From NCBI RefSeq assembly GCF_004353225.1, contig NZ_CP037934.1:3534001-3598000 (forward strand): DNA of 64,000 nucleotides, in the 5' to 3' direction. This stretch comes from Marinobacter sp. JH2. Its GTDB lineage: Bacteria; Pseudomonadota; Gammaproteobacteria; Pseudomonadales; Oleiphilaceae. The notes beneath the pieces were generated by a model. That model ran no database searches and was not told the origin of the DNA. It saw nothing but the letters and a program-made list of their open reading frames with translations. Made by a program: the position numbers and the translations under genes. Shown here one piece after another: positions 1 to 8,787 of this stretch; positions within the stretch are counted from its first letter, which is position 1, and the number at the start of each line of letters is the position of its first letter.

Positions 1-2
1 AC

Positions 3-239
3 TTACTACAGGGTTCTTACTCTCTGGGTGCGAACCGGTTTGTGGTGTCTTATGGCGAAACAGATTCGGATCAGGGCGATTTTGACACCGAGAACACCTC
101 GTTTGCCGTGTTCCACGACGTCAACAGCAACTTTAAACTGGTGGCCGAGTACAACCTGTTTGAGCAGAAAACCAAGTCATCGGATGTCACTGTCGTCGAT
201 ACTGACACCCTGGCTGTGGGCGCGATTGTAACCTTCTAA
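3..239 (+). CDS. C-terminal end of an outer-membrane porin-like beta-barrel protein (5' truncated by window edge)
   Basis: The open frame enters from the window edge and ends at a TAA at 237-239. The 78 visible residues alternate polar and hydrophobic positions as beta-strands do, with aromatic residues at likely membrane girdles. The last residue is Phe (ending VTF), the classic C-terminal signal recognised by the BAM complex. The strand pattern (FVVSYGET, FKLVAEYNLF, TLAVGAIVTF) fits a general porin or a phosphate/sugar-selective porin. The substrate cannot be told because the body of the gene is outside the window. Confidence 0.7.
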   Translation, partial: LLQGSYSLGANRFVVSYGETDSDQGDFDTENTSFAVFHDVNSNFKLVAEYNLFEQKTKSSDVTVVDTDTLAVGAIVTF

Positions 240-248
240 TCTGCCCAG

Positions 249-270
249 CCGGTGCCCGTTCTGGCACCGG
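249..270 (+). terminator. Hairpin downstream of the porin gene
   Basis: An 8-bp perfect stem (CCGGTGCC / GGCACCGG) with a 6-nt loop lies 10 nt after the porin stop codon. No clear T-run follows directly, so it may be a weak terminator or an mRNA-stabilising hairpin. Confidence 0.4.
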
Positions 271-471
271 CACCCGCCTGTTATTCCGACTAAAGTGCCG
301 GTTTTCTTGTGCCGAAATTAGGCTGTGTCACCGGCCATTGATTTATGAGGTTAATAATCAATGGGTTATCACCGTTTTGGCGAGCCAATAAAAAGCACTG
401 AAGTCGAATTCCTCTGTTCTGACAACGGCGTAGAATCGGAGCAATCTCCCCGTTGCCCAAGGGCCCTTTCA

Positions 472-1632
472 ATGCACGCAGACAATCAGGAACCAGCGGT
501 CCGAACCGCCAGCGTTAGCATACGGGAACCAGAACTTGCCGCTGCGCACCTTGCCGAGCAGCTTCAACATGAAAACCTCGGATGCGTGCTGTTCTTTTGC
601 TCTGTTGAATTTGACCTGGAACGCCTTGGGCCTGCGATTCAAGCGGCGTTTCCTAATGCGCGAGTCTACGGCTGTACGTCTGCGGGAGAGATCACCGAGC
701 AGGGGTATGACCGGGGTTGCATCAGCGCGCTGGGTTTTGATGCTCGCTACTTTGCCATTGATTGCGCGCTGATCGATGAATTTGACGGCTTCACGCTGCA
801 GAACGCACAAAGTGTGATTGACCGGTTGCTAAATACTTGTCGTGACGCCCGCTTGGCGCCCGTAAAAGGCAATACCTTCGCGATAACCATGCTTGATGGC
901 CTTTCGAGTCGGGAAGAGCTTGTTCTGGCAACCCTGAATGCGGCTTTGGGTTCGATACCCCAGTTCGGTGGTTCTGCCGGAGACGATGAGCGTCTGGCCG
1001 GTACCCATGTCTTTTTCGACGGACGCTTTCACAGCAGTGCGGCGACGGTGATGCTGGTGAATACACCGCTGGATTTTCGAGTGTTTTCGACGCACCACAT
1101 GCAGGAACAGGCGGATAAGCTTGTGGTAACCCGAGCTTGTCCAGAGACGCGTACCGTCTTTGAGTTGAACGCGGAGCCTGCTGCAGAGGTATACGCCCGC
1201 ACTGTCGGTGTTCCCGTTGCCCAACTGGACCGGGAGGTTTTTGCATTGCAGCCCTTGGGGGTAAAAGTCGGGGGTAATTATTTTGTCCGTTCGATACAGC
1301 GGGTGAACCCTGATGGCAGTCTCACGTTTTATTGTGCGGTTGAGACCGGCATTGTGATGACCGCCATGAATCCGGGGTCTTTGCTTGAGAGTGTGCGGGC
1401 GCAGCTTGATGCCTCCGAGCGGGTGGTCGGTAAGCCTTTGGTGACTCTTGCCTGTGATTGTTTTTTACGGCGTTTGGAAGCCGAGCTGACCGAGCAATCG
1501 GATGCCGTCTCGGCGTTTCTGAGGGAACATAAGGTGGTCGGTTTTAACTCCTACGGGGAGCAGTTCAACGGAATGCACATAAACCAGACTTTTACGGGGG
1601 TGGTCATTGGTCAGCCTGACTTCCCCGGCTAG
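472..1632 (+). CDS. FIST-domain sensory protein (NosP-like)
   Basis: The 386-residue protein has a FIST N-terminal region (CVLFFCSVEFDLE, then RVYGCTSAGEI and the GGSAGDD motif) and a FIST C-terminal region (VGKPLVTLACDCFLRR, KVVGFNSYGEQFNG). FIST proteins are soluble ligand sensors. The Pseudomonas aeruginosa homologue NosP, encoded next to a hybrid histidine kinase in the same exa neighbourhood, binds heme and nitric oxide and controls that kinase. Here too the stop is immediately followed by a hybrid kinase gene (start 1634). An upstream ATG at 361 is in frame, but its extra 37 residues are low-complexity and not FIST-like, so 472 is preferred. Heme binding is inferred from family and context only. 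Confidence 0.75.
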   Translation: MHADNQEPAVRTASVSIREPELAAAHLAEQLQHENLGCVLFFCSVEFDLERLGPAIQAAFPNARVYGCTSAGEITEQGYDRGCISALGFDARYFAIDCALIDEFDGFTLQNAQSVIDRLLNTCRDARLAPVKGNTFAITMLDGLSSREELVLATLNAALGSIPQFGGSAGDDERLAGTHVFFDGRFHSSAATVMLVNTPLDFRVFSTHHMQEQADKLVVTRACPETRTVFELNAEPAAEVYARTVGVPVAQLDREVFALQPLGVKVGGNYFVRSIQRVNPDGSLTFYCAVETGIVMTAMNPGSLLESVRAQLDASERVVGKPLVTLACDCFLRRLEAELTEQSDAVSAFLREHKVVGFNSYGEQFNGMHINQTFTGVVIGQPDFPG

Positions 1633-1633
1633 T

Positions 1634-3880
1634 ATGAACGGGCAGCCCCTGCCGGATGATAAAGACCGCCGGATTGCGGAGTTGGAAGCGGAGAATCAGC
1701 GGCTTCGAAGTATCCGGGATGCCCTGATTGTTCGCGTGGAATCCGGTGCCGGACATAAGCCTGCGCCCTATGCGGCGTTTGAACATTCGGTCATTCTTGC
1801 CGAGCAGGTACGGGAACGCACCGAAGCCCTGAATCTGGCCATGGATGAGCTTAAAGCGAGTCATAAAGCGCTGAGCCGGGCTCGGGAAGAGGATGAAACC
1901 TCGAGGCAGAGGCTGAGCGATGCCATTGAGAACATCGCTGATGGCTTCGTACTGTTTGACTGTGATCATCGTCTGATTCAAACCAACAGCCGTTTCCGGA
2001 GCTACTGGCGCCATGCCCGCGTGTCGGTGCCGAAAGCGGGTACCCATATCGATGCGGTGAAAGCTCTTGCCGAGAGTTCCGGTTTGATTGTGGAAGAGCA
2101 TCGTCAGGAGGATGTTGAGGGGGTACTTTTCCTACTCTCGAATGGTCGCTGGGTGCAGATGACCGAACGAGCTACCCGTGAGGGGGGCTTGGTGGTGTTG
2201 TACTCTGACATTACCGACGTCAAAAACAGTGAAATGACCCGACGCATCAAGGCACTTGAAGCAAGCGAGCGCTGGATACGGGTGGTTACCGATCATGTGC
2301 CGGCGTTGATAGCCTATGTCGGGGCCGATCTCAGGGTTCAGTTTTGCAACAAGGTCTATCAGGCCTGGTACGGCCGCAATGGGGTGTCGCCTATGGGGAA
2401 ACACCTCGAGGAAGTGCATTCAGACGAGTTCTATCAGCGCCTGTTACCTCAGATTTTGGAAGTGCTGGACGGGCACAGCGTGAACTTCGAATTTGAGGAA
2501 GCGGGCGAGCATGGAGAGCAACGTTTTATGTTGCGATCTTATGTGCCTAATCGTGATTGCACCGGAGCGGTGACCGGTTTCTTTGTTTTGATCCGGGATA
2601 TTACCGATCGGCGCAAGACCTCGATTGCTTTGGAGCAGGCATACGATGACCTGGATCACCGGGTTCGCGAACGCACTGCAGCGCTGACCGGCTTGAACCA
2701 GCAACTTCGCGATGAAATCGCCGAGCGTTCTGCGGTGGAAGCGAGGCTGAGGGAAGCCAAGCAAGAAGCCGAACAGGCGAACCTGTCCAAAACCAAATTC
2801 CTGGCCGCAGTTAGCCATGACCTGCTGCAACCGCTGAATGCCGCCCGGCTGTTCACCAGTGCTTTATTGGAGCACAGTTTTGGGCCGAAAGCCGAAGGGT
2901 TGGTGCGCTCGGTCAGCACCTCTCTGGATGATGTAGAGAATCTGCTGGGCACGCTGGTGGATATCTCGAAGCTGGATGCCGGGGTAATTACGCCGGATGT
3001 CACCGCCTTCGATCTCCGCGATTTGCTCAACAACATTGCCCGTGAATTCCGGCAAATGGCTTCAGCTGAGAAGCTGCAGTTGGATTTTGTGCCCAGCTCT
3101 GCGGTGGTGCAATCCGATTCCCAATTGCTGGCCCGCATCCTCCGGAATTTCCTGACCAATGCCATTCGCTACACAGGCCAAGGAAGAATTCTGTTGGGAT
3201 GTCGTCGTCAGGGTGACCATGTGCTGTTGCAGGTGTGGGACTCTGGACCGGGCATTCCCGCCGACAAGCTCACCGAGATCTTTCAGGAGTTCAAACGAAT
3301 TCGACCCAATGGCGCCCCCGCGGACAAAGGCTTGGGGCTTGGCTTGGCTATCGTGGACAAGATTGCCCGCATGCTCGGCCACGAGGTCTCAGTGTCGTCA
3401 GTGGAAGGCAAGGGCTCGGTGTTCACGGTTCGGGTGCCTGTCGGTGAGCGCCGACACAGGCTGCCAGCGTCGCCAAGGCCTCAGCCAGTGGTGCACGACA
3501 GCGGCCTTGCTGGCGCCAGAGTTTGGGTGATCGATAACGATCTGGCTATCTGCCAAGGCATGAAAACCCTGCTCGAAGGCTGGGGCTGTCAGGTAATTAC
3601 CGCGGTATCCGCCGGTGATCTGGAAGCGCAGGTGGATGTCGCCGATGCCCCGGTAGACCTGGTGCTGGCGGATTATCATTTGGATAACGATGATAACGGC
3701 GTGGATGCCGTTGCCGTGATTAATGGCCAGCGCTCACAGCCTGCACCGGTGTTGATGATCACAGCGAACTACAGTAATGAACTGAAACAGCACATTCGTG
3801 AGCTGGGTTATCTATTGATGAACAAACCGGTAAAACCCTTGAAGCTGCGGAGTGTACTCAGCCATGTTATTCGCCGCTGA
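1634..3880 (+). CDS. Hybrid histidine kinase with two PAS domains and C-terminal receiver (NahK/ErcS'-like)
   Basis: The 748-residue protein has no membrane segment. An N-terminal coiled coil is followed by two PAS-like domains (about 100-220 and 225-345), a linker helix, a HisKA box with SHDLLQPLNA (His395), a HATPase domain (NFLTNAIRYTG, GLGLAIV) and a REC domain with phosphoacceptor Asp680 in LADYHLDND. It starts 2 nt after the FIST gene stop, so the two are co-transcribed. In Pseudomonas the equivalent kinase is regulated by NosP and feeds phosphate to the HptB and Erb circuits. The ErcS-type kinase at 29272 has the same H-box and receiver wording and is a clear paralogue. Confidence 0.82.
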   Translation: MNGQPLPDDKDRRIAELEAENQRLRSIRDALIVRVESGAGHKPAPYAAFEHSVILAEQVRERTEALNLAMDELKASHKALSRAREEDETSRQRLSDAIENIADGFVLFDCDHRLIQTNSRFRSYWRHARVSVPKAGTHIDAVKALAESSGLIVEEHRQEDVEGVLFLLSNGRWVQMTERATREGGLVVLYSDITDVKNSEMTRRIKALEASERWIRVVTDHVPALIAYVGADLRVQFCNKVYQAWYGRNGVSPMGKHLEEVHSDEFYQRLLPQILEVLDGHSVNFEFEEAGEHGEQRFMLRSYVPNRDCTGAVTGFFVLIRDITDRRKTSIALEQAYDDLDHRVRERTAALTGLNQQLRDEIAERSAVEARLREAKQEAEQANLSKTKFLAAVSHDLLQPLNAARLFTSALLEHSFGPKAEGLVRSVSTSLDDVENLLGTLVDISKLDAGVITPDVTAFDLRDLLNNIAREFRQMASAEKLQLDFVPSSAVVQSDSQLLARILRNFLTNAIRYTGQGRILLGCRRQGDHVLLQVWDSGPGIPADKLTEIFQEFKRIRPNGAPADKGLGLGLAIVDKIARMLGHEVSVSSVEGKGSVFTVRVPVGERRHRLPASPRPQPVVHDSGLAGARVWVIDNDLAICQGMKTLLEGWGCQVITAVSAGDLEAQVDVADAPVDLVLADYHLDNDDNGVDAVAVINGQRSQPAPVLMITANYSNELKQHIRELGYLLMNKPVKPLKLRSVLSHVIRR

Positions 3881-3912
3881 GCACAACCGCCGGCAGGTGC
3901 AGTTGTCCGCCT

Positions 3913-4590
3913 TTAGCGTTTGAGGTATTGGCTGAAGTCCACATCGCCTGCCGAGAGGATGGCCTGTACCCGGTTATGAACGCCGAGCTTTCTCAGAATT
4001 GCAGATACATGCGCTTTAACGGTGGTTTCTGCGATGTTGAGGTTGTAGGCAATCTGCTTGTTGGATTCGCCCTTGGCCATGCGCTCAAGAACCAGCAGCT
4101 GTCGGCGAGTGAGGGAATTCAGCAGCTCCGGCGAGATCAGGTTCTCCTCGCTGCGGGTGCGCCGCTGCGTGCTTTCCTTGCCGGTACGAATGATGTCTGA
4201 AGGCAGATAGACATTTCCATTCAATATCTGCTGGATGGCTTCCGTCATCTGGGGGCGGGGCGATGACTTGGTAATAAAGCCGACCGCGCCATAAGTGATC
4301 GCCTGAAGCACCACTTGCTTGTCTTCTTCCGCAGAGACAATTACCACCGGAATGGTGGGTGCCTCGTTGCGCAGTGTGATTAGCCCATTCAAACCGTGCA
4401 TGCCCGGCATGTTCAGATCGAGCAAAATCAAGTCCAGATCGTCGTTCTCTCGGGTGATTTCGAGGGCGCTGTCCAGATCCGCGGTTTCAAGGATTTCACT
4501 GCCTTCAAAGCCAGACGCGATGACGCTGCTGATGGCTTCCCGGAACAGCGGGTGGTCGTCGGCAATCAGAATCTTGTAAGCCGGCTCCAT
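3913..4590 (-). CDS. erbR: LuxR-family response regulator, ErbR/AgmR (PedR1, ExaE-type)
   Basis: A receiver domain ([13 protein letters not shown]; phosphoacceptor Asp in [10 protein letters not shown]; switch Lys in FITKSS) precedes a C-terminal LuxR helix-turn-helix ([35 protein letters not shown]). From the ATG at 4590 the product is 225 residues, close to AgmR/ErbR. In-frame ATGs at 4686 and 4731 would add 32 or 47 unconserved residues. Regulators of this type activate PQQ alcohol dehydrogenase and pqq genes in pseudomonads. The cognate kinase is not adjacent; the soluble hybrid kinases at 1634 and 29272 are candidates. A PQQ-cluster promoter motif lies at 4808-4820. Confidence 0.8.
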   Translation of the reverse strand: MEPAYKILIADDHPLFREAISSVIASGFEGSEILETADLDSALEITRENDDLDLILLDLNMPGMHGLNGLITLRNEAPTIPVVIVSAEEDKQVVLQAITYGAVGFITKSSPRPQMTEAIQQILNGNVYLPSDIIRTGKESTQRRTRSEENLISPELLNSLTRRQLLVLERMAKGESNKQIAYNLNIAETTVKAHVSAILRKLGVHNRVQAILSAGDVDFSQYLKR

Positions 4591-4807
4591 GGGCGGTTCT
4601 ACCTGTTTGTTTTCATTGTGAGGGATGGCTTCCGAATTATGATAACGGTTTTCGGAAGAGAGTGCGGCATCGAGCTTGTTCAGCATGGCGGCCTCCGTTA
4701 CAGAGAATCGCCGGAGAGGGTGTCGATTCACTGTTTATTATTGTGATGATGTCATTACACGCCATCTGCGCCTTGGGGTGAATGCGACCATCGCACCAAA
4801 AAACAGG

Positions 4808-4820
4808 CACTAAAGTACTA
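4808..4820. promoter_or_regulatory. Recurrent PQQ-cluster promoter motif upstream of erbR
   Basis: CACTAAAGTACTA here closely matches TACTAAAGAACTA at 8720 and more loosely TACTACCAAGGAACTA at 13496. It lies between the ABC permease stop and the erbR start, 218 bp from the chosen start and about 120 bp from the alternative ATG at 4686. It is a candidate site for a LuxR-type regulator of this locus (inference). Confidence 0.45.
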
Positions 4821-4908
4821 TGCTTTTGAGGCCTTCGGTTTTGGCGTCGAGCAGGTAGAAGTTCGTCTTCTATAACCCGGATTTGACCAAGTTTGGGCTT
4901 TTGTCCGA

Positions 4909-5712
4909 TCAAGTTGATTTGGTGCCCAGTATTTTGGTGCGATGAGGCCGGAATCCTGCGGTCGCCAATAGCGTCAGAACGACGGTGACACCGGTTGTGA
5001 TGCCGAAGGCCATGGGGTTCCATTCCAGATAAAGCGAGAACCGGATGGCTTCTACGGCGTGGGTAAACGGATTGAACTGGCAGACCCAGTAAAGCCAGGG
5101 GCTTGCTTCGTTCATACGCCACAGTGGGTATAGCGCCGAGGACATAAAGAACATCGGAAAAATGACAAAGTTCATTACTCCGGCGAAGTTCTCCAGCTGC
5201 TTGACCCACGTGGCGATCAGCAACCCAAAGGCACCGAGCATCAGGCTGCTGAGAATCAGTGCGGGTAACACGGCCAGATAGCCCCACAGCGGAGGCTCGA
5301 CATCCACCAGTAGTGCCAGCAACAGGAACACATAGACCTGTCCGATCGACACCACTCCCATTGCCAGTAATTTGGTGATCAGCAGGAAAGGCCGTGGCAT
5401 AGGGCTCATCAACAATACCCGCATGCTGCCCAATTCCCGGTCGTAGACCATAGACAAGGCCCCTTGCATGCTATTGAACAGAATGATCATTCCGCAGAGG
5501 CCAGGGGCGATATAGGTTTCGTAGGTAATGTAGGTTTGGTAGGGCGGAATGATGGAAATGCCCAATACCGCGCGGAAGCCGGCGGCGAACACCACCAGCC
5601 AGAGCAGTGGCCGCACCAGTGCACTGGTGAAGCGAGTGCGTTGTTGCCAGAATCGCAGCCATTCTCGGGCCTGAATGCCGATAAAACAGTGCCAATAATG
5701 AGCGGCTTTCAT
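4909..5712 (-). CDS. ABC-2 type transporter permease of the PQQ-associated ABC system
   Basis: The 267-residue protein has about six hydrophobic segments and an ABC-2 membrane fold (RPLLWLVVFAAGFRAVLG near the N terminus, YPLWRMNEASPWLYWVCQFNPFTHAVEAIR near the end, the usual ABC-2 signature region). It begins 2 nt after the ATPase gene and closes the four-gene minus-strand operon 8636-4909. Homologous sets sit in Pseudomonas ped/exa loci, where an efflux role, for example for toxic aldehyde or alcohol intermediates, has been proposed. The substrate cannot be read from sequence. Confidence 0.78.
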   Translation of the reverse strand: MKAAHYWHCFIGIQAREWLRFWQQRTRFTSALVRPLLWLVVFAAGFRAVLGISIIPPYQTYITYETYIAPGLCGMIILFNSMQGALSMVYDRELGSMRVLLMSPMPRPFLLITKLLAMGVVSIGQVYVFLLLALLVDVEPPLWGYLAVLPALILSSLMLGAFGLLIATWVKQLENFAGVMNFVIFPMFFMSSALYPLWRMNEASPWLYWVCQFNPFTHAVEAIRFSLYLEWNPMAFGITTGVTVVLTLLATAGFRPHRTKILGTKST

Positions 5713-5714
5713 GG

Positions 5715-6437
5715 TTATCCGGCTCCTGTCAGGGCGTGGAAAGTGTCAGACAAATTCGAGGCGCCCTCGGCTTTGCAGATGGTGTGGCCAGGGCCATTGG
5801 CCAGCAGCCGACCCTGATGCAAGATCAGCACCTGATCGTCTTCGCGGACCTCTTCTATCAGATGAGTTGCCCAGAGCACCGTTAGGCCATCCTGTTCGCA
5901 GAGGGTTCGGACATGGTTATTAATGGCTTTGCGGCTGGCGACATCCAGACCGACGGTGGGCTCGTCGAGTAACAGCAAGGACGGCTGGTGCAGCAGCGCG
6001 CGGGCAATTTCCACTCGCCGGCGATGGCCGCCATTGAGGGTGCGCACGGTGTCGTTGGCCCGGTCTTGCAGGCCGACGCGTTCAAGTTCAAGCTCTGCTT
6101 GCACACGTGCTTCCTTGCGGGACAGACCGTGCAACGCAGCATGATAGTGCAGGTTCTGGCTCACCGTCAGATCTAAGTCCAGAGCATTCTGCTGGAACAC
6201 GACGCCAATCTGGCGCATGGCATCGGCCGGCTGTTTCTGCAGGGATTGCCCGGCTAAGCGTACATCCCCCTGGTGCAGTGCCAAAAGCCGGGTGAGCAGT
6301 CCAAAAAGTGTCGATTTACCGGCACCATTTGGGCCTAACAGAGCATGAAAACGGCCAGAGGTCAGTGTGAAACTGACCTCATCGAGCACCGTTTTGTCGC
6401 CGTAGCGAAAGCTGAGATTAATGGCCTCGACAGTCAT
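5715..6437 (-). CDS. ABC transporter ATP-binding protein of the PQQ-associated ABC system
   Basis: The 240-residue ATPase has Walker A GPNGAGKST, a Q-loop at VFQQNALD, a variant signature LNGGHRRRVEIARA in place of LSGGQ, Walker B LLLLDEPTVGLD and switch His in WATHLIEE. Its ATG overlaps the stop of the beta-propeller gene by 4 bp (ATGA), suggesting translational coupling. It should energise the ABC-2 permease at 4909-5712. The His in the signature motif is unusual, but such variants occur in this subfamily. Confidence 0.85.
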   Translation of the reverse strand: MTVEAINLSFRYGDKTVLDEVSFTLTSGRFHALLGPNGAGKSTLFGLLTRLLALHQGDVRLAGQSLQKQPADAMRQIGVVFQQNALDLDLTVSQNLHYHAALHGLSRKEARVQAELELERVGLQDRANDTVRTLNGGHRRRVEIARALLHQPSLLLLDEPTVGLDVASRKAINNHVRTLCEQDGLTVLWATHLIEEVREDDQVLILHQGRLLANGPGHTICKAEGASNLSDTFHALTGAG

Positions 6438-7408
6438 GAATTCGGGTCGACCACCACGCCCCAGGGGTAGCGGCCTACTTTAATGGATTTGATGACTTTC
6501 AGCGCATCGACGTCTATGACTGACACATCACCTGAGACACCGTTGGTGGTGTAGAGGCGTTTCTCGTCTTTGTCCAGATCCAGTTGCCATACCCGGCTGC
6601 CGACCAGCAGATAGTCCAGAATCTCGTAGGTGTTGGCATCCACTACCGCAACGTGATTCGAAGGCCCCAGGGCGACGAAGGCATACTCGCCGTTGGAGGT
6701 GAGCTCAATGCCAACCGGCTGAACGCGATCCGGGCTGACCCCGGGCACCTTGAAAGACAGCTCATGGGTTTGTTCCAGCTTATCCACATCGATGATGTGA
6801 ACCGTCCCGCCGATCTCAGCCGAGGCCCAGGCGATTTTGCTGTCTTTGCTGAACTCCACATGGCGTGGGCGCTGGCCAATGACGATGTTTTTCTCTATTT
6901 CAAAGGTTTCGGTGTTGATCCAGTGCAGCATGCTGGAGGTCTCGGAGGTGTTCACAGCCCATTTGCCATTTGGGCTAACCGCCATGCCTTCGGGTTCGAT
7001 GCCAACATCGATCTGGGCTAGAACATCTTTGGTCTCAACATCTACGACCGTCACGATGGCATCATCTTCATTGGCGATGTAGAGATGCTTGTCGTTGGGG
7101 TGCAATGAAAATTGCTCAGGGTCTTCTCCGGAGGGCAAGGTATCGGTGATCTTACGGGTAGCCAGATCTAAGACTTGCACGGTGTCATCATCACTGGCGC
7201 AGATATAGAGTTTGCTGGCGTCCTTGGACAGCAGTATGCCGCGGGGCCGCTGGCCGACATCGATAGTGTCTACGACCTCAAGGGTTTCGGTATCAATGAT
7301 GGAAAGGGTGTTGTCTTTTTCGTTGGAAACGTAAGCCAGACTGGCCAGAGCGGGTGTTGATAGTCCGATCATGGCTGCCAGTATGGTTTGAGTAAACGCG
7401 GTTCTCAT
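6434..7408 (-). CDS. Periplasmic YVTN-type beta-propeller protein, PQQ-catabolism associated
   Basis: The 324-residue protein begins with a signal peptide (MRTAFTQTILAAMIGLSTPALA). About seven beta-propeller repeats follow, each with a strand such as AYVSNEKDNTLSIID, LYICASDDDTVQVLD, LYIANEDDAIVTVVD or LYTTNGVSGDVSVID. The start at 7408 is supported by an AAGGAG box just upstream; a longer in-frame start at 7492 would precede that box. It belongs to the beta-propeller family found only in PQQ-dependent alcohol catabolism loci. Its biochemical role is unknown; it may bind a cofactor or partner in the periplasm. Confidence 0.8.
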   Translation of the reverse strand: MRTAFTQTILAAMIGLSTPALASLAYVSNEKDNTLSIIDTETLEVVDTIDVGQRPRGILLSKDASKLYICASDDDTVQVLDLATRKITDTLPSGEDPEQFSLHPNDKHLYIANEDDAIVTVVDVETKDVLAQIDVGIEPEGMAVSPNGKWAVNTSETSSMLHWINTETFEIEKNIVIGQRPRHVEFSKDSKIAWASAEIGGTVHIIDVDKLEQTHELSFKVPGVSPDRVQPVGIELTSNGEYAFVALGPSNHVAVVDANTYEILDYLLVGSRVWQLDLDKDEKRLYTTNGVSGDVSVIDVDALKVIKSIKVGRYPWGVVVDPNS

Positions 7409-7448
7409 GGGTAACTCCTTTTTGTTGTGATAGCTACCGCCGGTGCGG

Positions 7449-8636
7449 TCAGTTGTTGATCTGGCATTTGCTTTCTGGCTTGTCGTAACCAAGGGTATCC
7501 AGCTCGCTGGTCGGGTGCAGGTAACCTTCGAATGGTGCCTGAGCCACTAAACCCCGTGGATGTACCAGAGGAATGGGTTGGCGCAGCTGTCCGTTCCAGT
7601 CCCGGAAGCTGAGCTTTCGGCCTTTGAAGCCGGCAAGATCGAAATCATCGCTGAACAGTAAGGTCCTGATGGCTTGGGCTTCTGCACTGCTGATGGTGGT
7701 CACTGCGGTACCAATGGCCCGAACAGCGGCCCAGGCCGCGTAGTCTTCGCTGGTCATGTCACGTCCGGAGAGATCGGTAAAGCGGCTCTGCAATTGGGCC
7801 GCGCCCCAGCTCTCAACCACCCTGTGCCACGCAACCGGCATCATGCCCTGAGTGCCGACAACCGGGCGTGGTAGCCAAGTATTGAAGGGAATGTATTCGC
7901 CAAAGTCGCCCCGGACATCGGCCACGACGACGGCATCGTAGTCGCTAGCTTGGGTAAATAAAGGCAGCTCCTTTGATGCGGTCCGGCGCAGGTCGGCATC
8001 GAAGGTCCAGGGTTTGTCTTTCACAATGTCCAGGCCATAGCGCAGGCTGGCGCGGCGAAAGGCGGCGGCCCAGGCCTGATCTTCCTCTGTCGGGCCGGTA
8101 ATGAGGAAAACCTCTTGCCAGCGTCGTTGCCTTAACCACTGACCGAGGGCATCCGCCAGCATGGCGTGGCTGGGCATGGTGTGTAGCAAATTGGCATGAC
8201 AGGTGAGGGTTCGGAGGCTGTCGTCCTTTGCTCCCGCGTTGAATAACAGCGTGTCGTCGTCAGCGTGTTCGCTGATGTTGCCCAGGACCGTTCCGGGAAC
8301 GCGGGTAACGAACAGATCGATGTCGGTGTTCTGAAGTTCGGTAAAGGCGATCAAGGCAGACTCTTCCGAGTCAACCACACGGGTCTCCAGGGTGTAGTTG
8401 TGGCCCAGAAATTTCCCGGTTGTATTGTTGTCTTTTACGGCCAGTTCCGCGCCGATCGCGCCGGCATTTTCCGGTTCTGGTATGACATTGGAAAGTACTG
8501 GCCCCTGATCCGGAACGAACTGGATGTAACCGATACGAATGTCTAGAGCAGCGGCAGGCGTAGCGACTGCCAATGAGCCCGCCAGAGTGCCGATTGAGAA
8601 GGCTTTGATCAGCCTGTGTCGGTTTAAGCCGTTCAT
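7449..8636 (-). CDS. Periplasmic ABC-type substrate-binding protein, PQQ-associated (type I fold)
   Basis: The 395-residue protein has a signal peptide (LAGSLAVATPAAA) and a Leu/Ile/Val-binding-like two-lobed fold (DIRIGYIQFVPDQGP, VFLITGPTEEDQAWAAAFRRA, YDAVVVADVRGDFGEYIP). It is first in the operon with the beta-propeller protein, ATPase and ABC-2 permease. A binding protein beside an export-type ABC-2 permease is unusual, but it is conserved in PQQ loci. The family's ligand is unknown. Just upstream lies the motif at 8720, shared with the divergent sensor kinase gene. Confidence 0.75.
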   Translation of the reverse strand: MNGLNRHRLIKAFSIGTLAGSLAVATPAAALDIRIGYIQFVPDQGPVLSNVIPEPENAGAIGAELAVKDNNTTGKFLGHNYTLETRVVDSEESALIAFTELQNTDIDLFVTRVPGTVLGNISEHADDDTLLFNAGAKDDSLRTLTCHANLLHTMPSHAMLADALGQWLRQRRWQEVFLITGPTEEDQAWAAAFRRASLRYGLDIVKDKPWTFDADLRRTASKELPLFTQASDYDAVVVADVRGDFGEYIPFNTWLPRPVVGTQGMMPVAWHRVVESWGAAQLQSRFTDLSGRDMTSEDYAAWAAVRAIGTAVTTISSAEAQAIRTLLFSDDFDLAGFKGRKLSFRDWNGQLRQPIPLVHPRGLVAQAPFEGYLHPTSELDTLGYDKPESKCQINN

Positions 8637-8719
8637 GGGTTTCTCCCGGGTCTTGTTTTGTTTCCAGCTTATGAGAGGGAAATCGTCCCGGAAATATTCA
8701 TAAAGTAGGAATGTGCCGG

Positions 8720-8732
8720 TACTAAAGAACTA
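8720..8732. promoter_or_regulatory. Recurrent PQQ-cluster promoter motif in the divergent region between ABC operon and sensor kinase
   Basis: TACTAAAGAACTA lies between two divergent units: 84 bp from the binding-protein start at 8636 and 56 bp from the kinase start at 8788. It is the closest match to the copy at 4808 and could serve both directions. Confidence 0.45.
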
Positions 8733-8787
8733 TTCCTGTGAAATCTGGCCGGATTAGGATGAGTGTGACGCTCTTCAATACTGCCAA

